A DNA stretch of 64,000 nt from Anas platyrhynchos (lineage: Eukaryota; Chordata; Aves; Anseriformes; Anatidae), in contig NC_092594.1 in the NCBI RefSeq assembly GCF_047663525.1, positions 32,969,001-33,033,000 on the forward strand, given 5' to 3'. The position numbers and the translations under genes are program-made. Below, piece after piece: positions 36,406 to 64,000 of this stretch (position 1 is its first letter; each line of letters begins with the position of its first letter). The notes beneath the pieces were generated by a model, which was given only the letters and a program-made list of their open reading frames with translations, did no database searches and had not been told where the DNA came from.

Positions 36406-37579
36406 GTTCATTTGCAGCACTGCTGCTTCCTATGCAGAGTCTGCTGCAGTCCTGGGCTGGCTCTTGCTCTTCTGGCCCTGTTTGCCTGCAGCCGTTCCTT
36501 TGACAGTGCTGCATGTTTCAAGGTGGACATGCCCAGAGTTAAATGTTTGCAAAACAATGTCAAGAAAAAAAATACTCTCCTAGCCCCTGTGTTCAAGTAA
36601 TCGAGACTGTAGTTGCATAAAGTGAACTAGAAAAATGTTGCTTTAAAGCACCCTACTGGAAGTGTGTACTGCAGTGAAAAGTGGCCATACTTTAGACCAG
36701 TACCTGGCAGAACAACCCTGGAATAGCCCAAGGAATACCTGCGTGCATCATCAAGGTCAAGCCCCTGCAATCTCAGGCAACAATGCAAGAGACATGGACC
36801 TGGAAAACCCGTCCACCTGTTGTCATTGCCGGACACCGCAGCCTTGCATTGACCCGCAGTCCCAGTCAAGGACCACAACCTGCCACAGAGATGGAGCAGG
36901 TGGGGATAAAGGGCACGGCCACCATCCGAGGTGCATGCACAGGAGGGTAATCATTGGGCTATATTAACAGCTTATAGTAGGGAAAGAAAACAAAATCCTC
37001 ACAAATCTGAGGCAAAAGATACTCCATTTCATAAAGACCTTTATGCTTAGAAGTTCTTGCATGCTACTGGAATTATCATTTTAATCATTTTGTGTCTAAA
37101 GCCAGGGTAATACTGACTACCTTCTGCCAGTTCATGAGGTAAATCAGAGAGACAAACAGAAAGTTTGTACCCAGACCAGAAAAAAAAAAAAAGTGCAGAG
37201 AATTTCTTGGTGAAGAGGTGGAGTTGTGGAAAGGCTCTAACCACATAAAATTTTCAAAGTTCCTACTACCTTGCAACTTCACAGGACTGAAAGCAATTAT
37301 GTGTTTGGAAATCTGACAGGCCTCTCTTTGCAGTGGTAGAAGTGTACACTTCCAGGCTAAAGCATTATGAAATACCTGAACTTAAGTTGCCACAGTTTCA
37401 AGACTTCGACATTTCCTGTCCTTGTGCAATCGTGGTAAAGATGAAAGTACTTCTGCATTGGACTGGCAGTTAAATAAAAAACAAGACGGCTGAAACCAAA
37501 CATACACAAGGCCTCTGATCAGTTAAATCCTGGATTAAAAGGGACTTACAAAGTGGATGCTAGTCAACTGAAAATACAG
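36406..37579. other. Spacer between convergent RNF11 and TTC39A
   Basis: Separates the inferred 3' ends. It holds a GC-richer patch at about 36700-36950 (see the CR1-like entry) and otherwise AT-rich DNA. A 101-codon plus-strand frame at 36662-36967 has no recognisable protein pattern and is treated as chance. Confidence 0.55.
36690..36850 (-). mobile_element. Possible decayed CR1 retrotransposon 3' end
   Basis: Read on the minus strand, the patch has, in order, GGACGGG-TT, GCAGGGGCTTGACC and TTGATGATG followed by AGGT-CCTT, then ends near GGTTGTTCTG. This order resembles the 3' UTR of avian CR1 (GGACGGGGCTT, GGCAGGGGGTTGGA, TAGATGATC, AGGTCCCTT, ATTCTGTG). Terminal 8-bp tandem units are not preserved, and the copy would be old. 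Based on memory of the consensus. Confidence 0.4.
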
Positions 37580-40500
37580 TTTATTACAAACACCAATTTT
37601 GTACTAAAAACATACACACTGGTTGATAACCTATAAAAAAACATGAACAAAATCTGTCCAGAAGAACACTTCTTAATACCCAGAATAAAAATAATCTTCA
37701 AAGATTTAACTTTCCTATTATATAGAATTTCACTTTGAAGAATATAATTTATGCTAACCATCCTTTGCAGATTATCTTGCATTTAAATATGTTCTGGGAT
37801 AAGAGTTCAAGGCTTTGGAATTCTTGGTATGAAATGTAAAGCCTTTTGATAAAAGGAATGGTCCAAACATAACCCACAAAAGCATCCTTTTGATTTAAGC
37901 AGGAGTAACTGTATTTGCATGCTGCCAACTGGTTTGTTACAATATCCACTCTGTACCTACACAGCTAAGTAAAAGCTGCAGAAAGGCGTCTATATAATGA
38001 AAAAACACTAGTGAAGATGCCTGCCTGTGTTTCTAGCAGCACAAAGGGATGTAAGTCACTCAGCAAGAGCAGATCAACTGTGCTACAACCAACCAAAAAG
38101 CCCCCAGAAAACAAACAAACAAACACACAAACAAAACTTAAAAACTATTATTTGCAGCACCAAACCCAAGAGAGTGTTTGCCTTTATTTTAAATGAAAGC
38201 ATTCCAACAACAACTTAGCACACACCAGTTTCTGCTCAATCCACAGCACATACTAAGCGCTCTCTGCCTGCCTACACCACGTATTTTGTTCTGGACAGAG
38301 GCCCTGCTCTTGCTCACTAACCACACATTTGCCAAGGCCCTCACTGCAGACAGACGGACAGACGCCCACCTTCATAGCATCTTTTTCCTACCCCTCGGCG
38401 GTGGCTGCCTGTCTAATCAAGAATGCTGCTGTGTGTGAGCATGCATGCGCATATTTTTAATAACATATATGTACGTATGTCACAGATCACAAGCTTTTTG
38501 CAAAGGCATTACGGGTGGGCTTCCTGCTGCTCCTTAGAAGAACCAACGATTATTTGCATCAGCGATGAGCCCGGCATCACAGAACAGAAACCATACCCCA
38601 AGGCTTCCCAGGTACCTGGAAGCCTTAAAAATGGAGGCCAGAGCAAATACCAAAACTGCAACTGTCCTTGCTGGTTGCTTCTCGAAAGTCTGCAGCTGCC
38701 ATGCGGAGGCTGTGTAACCTTGGAGTGATGAGAGCAGTACTGAGTACCTGCTGGAAGATGACACTGAACACAACCCATATGTTGTATCTTCTACAGTCAT
38801 CACTGCTTCACCTACTGACTTTTGCTGAGCATTGAAGATACTGGCCCTATTTTCCATTTTTGCACGGCACCAGCAGAGGCTCCCTTTAGACGTGCCACAG
38901 CACCATCTTCACCAAACGGGCAGGAAAAGCACCACAATCACACACACAACACCAGCTCATCCTAGAACTGCACCTACAGCACCATCAAAACCAAGCACGG
39001 CTCCTGTGGCTCCAGCACTGCAGACAAGCATCAAATACAGCCCTGGTGTGCTAAGGCGTTCCTTACCTCCACACACCCTACATGTGGCTGTGTAAGAGGA
39101 TCAGTGAGAGGTGAAAAACATCCAGAAAATTGCAGCTTCTACTTCTCTCTCTCGACAGAGAAAAGGCTCAAATCCAAGTCACCTGCCTCAGCAGAGGACC
39201 TGATGTCCTGCTGGACCTACTTGTGTTCAGGATGCACACACTGCTCATCTTGCTTGAAATGACCTGGGAGAAAGAGCAAAATAACAGGAGATTCTGCACG
39301 TTTCTTCTACAAAAGAATTGAGAAGTGAGTGAGCAAATCCAAATCAGAGACTATTAGTCTGAAACCCACAGAATTCAGTCTGCATGGTTTTTCATTTACT
39401 TGCTGTTTAAAAAATCCAAATCCAAGTCCTTACTAGACCTAACAGTTGTGCCCGCCTTTCCCCTTCACTCCTGATAACTGCCCTGTCCATTTCTGGACAT
39501 TTTGGGTGGGGATAACATGAAATCAGAGAGTTCTTCCATCAAAAAGGGTGGTTTGCAAAAGCAAATGAAGGCTGATGGACACTGGGTTATTTCCCTGTTG
39601 GCTTCCAGGATGAACACAACCTTGATGCCACAAGGCTTGTGGTCTGTGATCATCCCTCTCAGGCCCACACCACCAAAACTGGACTTTTTGTTAGTAAGCA
39701 CTCGATGAAATAACAAACTGATGCTCTAAAGCACATGCACGTGTCGGGGCTCTGCTCTCTGCACATCTTCTACACTCTCCCTCACGAATGCAAACAACCT
39801 TCGTGCCATGTTACTGGGATCAGAGACTCTGCATTTGCTGGCTTCTTGCACTGGCCCTCTGCAGAAAGCAGAGTCCACGAAACGTTGGCACGCAACCACT
39901 GGCAGGCACAGACAAGTGGAACAACAGACTCCAAACAGCCACAACTACATTTTTGTTAACATGCCTTAATCCAGGAGCCCCTACCCCTACCACCTGTATT
40001 CCAGCAGCAAGCCTGCACCGAAGTTTAAGTACCATTTCTGATAGGTATTGAAACAAGTCAGTAGCTATGATATCCAAATCAGCATTTTTGTAGCAACCTC
40101 ACTTATTTTAACAAAAGTCAGAAAGAGAGAGCCTGGACGACTTATTCAGAGGAAAGTCATAATCTTTAACTGTCACTGGCTCTCACAAGTACAGAATGCG
40201 AACACAACATTTGAACAGCTGTTTTCTCTAAAATAGCTGAATATTATGGCCCCTTTTTGAGTCTGATTACTATTTGGATGAATTGGTAAGAAACAGCCTT
40301 ATGTAAAAGATGTAAAAAAAATGTTACTTTTCAGCCATAGACCTGAAAATGTTGTTACAGTACTTGACTGACATGAGATAAATGAAGATAAATGATTTTT
40401 TTCCCTCTTTTCTTTTTTTTTTTTTTAATTTTAGAAGCCAGTGTGCTGGCTGGATTGTGACTGCTTTGGTTTGTATTCTTTCTGTAATGTAGTCAAGGAG

Positions 40501-43500
40501 AGTGAAAGCAAGTTGAATTCAACACAATACGTAATTCTAAATAAACATTTTGCTTGTGTTCAGCCAGCAATGAAAGAAAGTAGGTCCAGAGATTTAAAAA
40601 AAACAAAAAAAAACAAAAAAACACCACAGAAAACAATGGAACAAAGCCTGGTCCTACAAAAATGTTGAATTTGGAGCAAACACCATGCAGAATTTTACCA
40701 CAGTGCAATGCAGGTATTTATTAGTTCTCTTGCTGTTCATAAATCTTTGAGACAAGGACTGGACTTAAAATAAAGTATGTCTTTTTTTTTTTTTAAAGCA
40801 CCTGAAGCAAATCTGGAGAGTATCTTTTAAAAATATTTTATAATGACAAATCATTCCATTATAATACTTGCCAATACACACTCTGCATGTTATCTATCAC
40901 AAAAGGGTATTTGCAGAACATAATGAGAAAAGAAGCAAGTTCATTTCTAGTCTGTTCAGGTTTTCCAATCTTGTTCATCAGTGACGTTTCCAACCATTAA
41001 CCATTTTCCTGTACAGCAGTAAACAACATGACTCACCTCTTTATCTTCTTCTCTTCCTCCCAGAGGGGGAACTGTGGAACGCATTGTTTTGGTCATTTCA
41101 TATACATGCGCATTGCAACTGTGCTTTTATGCTAGACAAGGCAAAGAAACACATCTTGCAGGTGGAACAGGAGGCTGAGAGTGCTGTATTTAAGCTCTTG
41201 GGAGTGCCTTTTGCATTCTGGGATGACCTCTAGGAAAGTCTTGTTTCGCAAACAGGAGCATTATTTTACTGCAGATGCTGCTGTTGGGCCCGAGATACGC
41301 AAGCAGTCAAATCTATCACCCCGCAATCTTTTAGCTACCTTGGACCCAGGCCACAGGTCAACTAGAAGTACTAAGGCACTGAACTTACTGTAGAATTTAA
41401 TGCCAAAGCCAGTGTGAAATGGGAGGAAGTGTTTGATATGATCCTGTTCTATGCTGCTAAATTTCATAAAAGGCAAAGTTTCCAAAGCAAAGTTTAGAAT
41501 GCTCTATCACTGCAGTGTAAATGAGGGCAGCGTTAGAATGGGGCAGGCTTTAAATTAACCACCCGTGACAGAATGCATTAATTGCAGTTCATAATAGGAC
41601 TGCATATCAGTAATAAATCAAAGTGTGTTCCTGTGCTTTAGTTGAGCAACCATAAATGGGTATTTCCAAATAGCAGTAGTTGTATCACATTTGTGAATTC
41701 ATCACACTTTTCTATCAAGAAAACCTATAACCAGGTTCAGCTTCACCCCACCGTTCTTTATCCAACAGGTTCTCTCATCTCGTGTTATTTATAGGAGCTG
41801 TTCACATAGTTAGATTTTGTTAGACTTCAGTATAAGCTGCTTGCTGCTAGCTTTCTAACCCATATCCTCCCTTTGGGTCAGTGAGAGAGCACATATGCAT
41901 GACTCCACGCATCAGATCTAATGATAACAATTATCTTCATTTTACTCCTTTTCCCTCCCTTGCCACTACCACATTCAGAAGACACTGATAGCACAAGGCG
42001 AACCACGGCAATTGCTGCAGACATCCAGGAGACCAAATATGAATTTCTGCTTGGCTACTGACAGGAAACCACACATCAGTGCTACTAAATAAAATATATA
42101 TATATATAAAATACAGTATCTAAGTTTTATGATAAAAGTCCTACTAAGTGTAGAATACTGAACACTACTTTCTGCTACATGTATTAGTAGTTTTCGTTTG
42201 GTTAACTTCTCCTTCTTTGCTGAGAATTGAGAGCTGATACCAACACTTGTTGGCTAAAGCTTATTACATACAGAGGGTTTCTTGAACATTAGGCAGACCA
42301 TGTTTGAAAGCAGAAGGAACTGCTCCTTCTGCAAATGAGGCATTGGCTGTATCCATCTGAAGCAGTACCTAATGTTTCCTAAATTTTAGGCCATGGCGAA
42401 AATCCTTGATCCGTGATTCCATTAGGGTATTCACTATTTTCTTGTAGGTCAATACACCGAATTCTGAAGCTGTTTGAGAACTTCTCACACCAATTGTGCT
42501 TCCCCTAATTCCTTGTACTTAAAGCAATTTACCATTCTGGAGGGCTCCTTCAGGAGGAATGCAGCAGCTTCAGTAGAAACAATGGAAAGGTTCCTCCAGC
42601 CTGAAAGACAATCCCATGACAGATGTTCCAGATATCAATATATTAGCTGCAGCCCCCACTGACACCACTGAGTTTCTGATCACTAGCCACAGAAAAGAAG
42701 CAAAATGAAGTATACTCGTGAACAAAGAGTAAAAGCAGACAATTCAAAATGTAACGTATCTAAAAATCAAGTCTGACATACGGTGGTAGCATACCAGATC
42801 CTCCATGCATCCTTTAGCAAGCAAGGTTTTATTCTCCTTTAGTGAGTTCAGAATAGTACAGTCCATAAGACCTTGTTGTATGACGGAGGTAATGTTTCCT
42901 CCTGGTTGGGAGCGAAAATGTGAGAGTGAAAGCACAGACTACTTGGTCATGACCAACTACGAGGTCCCCAACTGAAGCTGGAGATTATGCGTGTGATACG
43001 ACGGGTGTTTATGTTCAACCAAAGGTGAGTATGAAAATCTCGGGATTTTCATCTTTGCAAAGAACCAGGGAAGTTGATTGCACGTCGCACAGTATGGCCT
43101 TTGTGCAACGCATCTGAGAGCACAGGCACAACTCAGTTGTGGGTGAAGTTTCAAAGACCATTTCAGTGGCCTTGAGATGAATCTACAGTCACAAGGATTG
43201 TTCAGTTTCTGCGAAGTACAGATTATGCTAATTCTCATGGCATTGCTTGCTCAAAAGATGCTAAGACTGCCAAAATGTTTGAAAAGAACACAACTGGAAG
43301 AAGAGGCGTTATATGCATGAAATAGAACAAGAATCTTTTTTATTCTATACAAAGAATGACTGAGTTTTTACACGTAAATTTTGATGTGCAAACGTAAATA
43401 GCATAACTGTTCGTACTGAATCGTATCTGAATTGAGAATTTATCTGAGAAAGTCACTTTAAAAAAAACGCATTCTTCACCTATAATTTTAACTTGGGAAG

Positions 43501-45108
43501 ACTTTTATAAAGGGTGTCTATTTTTAATACAATGCAAGTTTTCACTGTTGAGGAACAGGTGGTTCTGTCTCCGTGCATATTAATTTGCATTATAAAACAA
43601 TGTCATTTCTTTAGAAGAGGTAAAAGCAGAGCTACAAACTGTCAATTTTCTCTTCTGCTGGGAACAATCACTTTAGAAGGCATATTCACTGTGAGGTACT
43701 TATATACGAATCTTCCTGACAAGCATCTCCACTGGAGAAAAAGGGCTGTCAGAAGACCTCCCATTGCCACATACCAGAACAGCTCACGGGGAAGAATCTC
43801 CTTCAAAAGGGAGGTAGAACTGTGCCCTCAAAAAACACAGGTGTACACAAAGAGCTAGCCTGGAGAACAGTAAGTACAGTGCAAATTTGCTTTACGTGTG
43901 ACTTCACCAGTTTTGCAGAAAAGCAGCAATTGTATGGCAGACAGCACTGGAAAAGAGAGCTAGCCCGTTGCTCTATTCTCAATGCCCTACTTCCTCACAG
44001 GTTCTCCAAAAAGATAATAAAGAGCAAAAAGAAAAAGATCTCCTTTGTAAATGGCAGAGCACCCTGCCAAGAGAGCCTGCTTCTGCTCCAGCCCAAGTTT
44101 CTTAACACAGGAAACACTGCCATATGGTCTCTTTAAACGTGGACATCTCAAGTAGGACATCTCTAAGAACAATCATTTTAAGAAGAAATTGACTGTCACA
44201 GTAACTGTATGGCTGTGCAGCCAGTGGAATATTGCTGTTTCTTAAGTGACCTTCAAGGACTTGTGCTTTGAATACGATATAAAGTTCAAATCATGTTTGT
44301 TCTGACGGCAGAGCTGTTTCCTAAAGTCTTCCCATTTTTAAACTTGTCAAAGAAGAGATGCAGTTTTATACTTCCATCTTATTCTTTTTTTTTTTTTTTT
44401 CCCTCTCTAAAATCCTTGGTAAATCATTCAGGCACTACAAGCAGCAGACTTGACATGAAGACAAGATTAAAGAAAATGTCAAGATACTTGCATAAGGGAG
44501 AACATTTTCTTCACTAGCAAGTTTCTTACAGCAGCAAAAAAGCAACTACTAAAAGCTAGTAAAGAGACATTCTATGCACAATTGAAAATGCCCAGGATTG
44601 AGAGCTCCTCCCTGCTGTGTTTCTTGTGCACTGAGATTTTCTCACATCATTTCAAGTAGAGACTTGGAAAAAGAGAAGCTTCCTTCTCAACTGCTAGCAG
44701 TATGAATTCAAATGAACGTTTAAAGCTCACTTTGATTAAATCCATGAACCATGAGAAGTTTAGTGTTGCTTTTTTTTTCCAGTTGTTCCACTTTATGTTC
44801 TATCTCGCTCAGCAGATGTTGTGAATACAAGAAAGAAAAGGCACATGATTGAAAAGAGAACTACACAGATGTAAGTATTCAAAAAGCCACTGTTGAAAAA
44901 ACAATATTTTTATGGGTTATAGTTGGTTTGAGGTTGTTTTTTTTTTTTTGCCATATTATCACATTAGATTAATGTTTTATGCATCACCTTTAAAATTTTA
45001 AATGATTTGGTTTCTCAGTGACTTGAAAGAGAAGGAAAAATAATTCTGAAGTGTCAGTAATTGTCTGCACCAAAGTTTGCAACAAACAGCACATCAAAGA
45101 AGAAAAAG
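37580..45108 (-). other. TTC39A 3' UTR and downstream region (end uncertain)
   Basis: No coding exon is seen. Minus-strand AATAAA hexamers (TTTATT on plus) lie at 43339-43344, 42828-42833, 40717-40722 and 37580-37585. The first would give a 3' UTR of about 1.8 kb, the last about 7.5 kb. Without transcript data I cannot choose, so part of this stretch may be intergenic. It also holds an A/C-rich repeat at 38108-38137 and A- and T-runs near 40411-40426, 40597-40623, 44384-44400 and 44938-44949. Confidence 0.5.
38108..38137. repeat. (CAAA)n-like simple repeat
   Basis: AACAAACAAACAAACAC type low-complexity run in the region downstream of TTC39A. Confidence 0.85.

Positions 45109-64000
<18,892 letters not shown>

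Noticed and set aside
36662..36967. 101-codon plus-strand frame in the spacer
   Set aside because: Cys/His-rich by eye but without regular zinc-finger spacing; better explained by an old repeat fragment on the other strand.

Overview
This 64 kb window is nuclear genomic DNA from a vertebrate, most likely a bird. Its genes are split by GT-AG introns, there is one strong CpG island, recognisable interspersed repeats are very sparse, and there are no mammalian-type SINEs or LINE-1. The only transposon remnant I can argue for is a decayed fragment resembling a CR1 3' end. Species cannot be fixed from the sequence alone.

Layout. 1-3990 is AT-rich flank upstream of RNF11 with no gene I can support. 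About 3990-5330 is a CpG-island promoter. RNF11 (+) follows, complete in three coding exons (4809-4931, 32982-33151, 33707-33878) that encode 154 residues; intron 1 is 28 kb, and a roughly 2.5 kb 3' UTR probably ends near 36.4 kb. A spacer of about 1 kb with a GC-richer patch near 36.7-36.95 kb follows. From about 37.6 kb to the right edge lies TTC39A on the minus strand. Ten coding exons between 58162 and 45109 give the C-terminal 358 residues, ending in a TAA stop. Its 5' exons lie beyond the right edge, so 58163-64000 is intron. The two genes are convergent (tail to tail), the same neighbourhood as on human chromosome 1p32.

Function. RNF11 is a small membrane-anchored RING-H2 E3 adaptor of endosomes; in mammals it works with A20, ITCH and TAX1BP1 to damp NF-kB signalling. 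TTC39A is a tetratricopeptide protein of the IML2/TTC39 family whose role is poorly known. Nothing indicates that they act in one pathway; the link is conserved synteny.

The hunt found no new multi-gene system. The better leads are a diverged direct repeat of about 110 bp in RNF11 intron 1, seed matches to three microRNA families of the miR-17~92 cluster in the RNF11 3' UTR, a G-rich tract at the RNF11 exon 1 splice donor, a 17-codon upstream ORF, and a pair of frame-neutral exons in TTC39A. Most open reading frames above 60 codons here are chance frames in introns, UTR or the CpG island.
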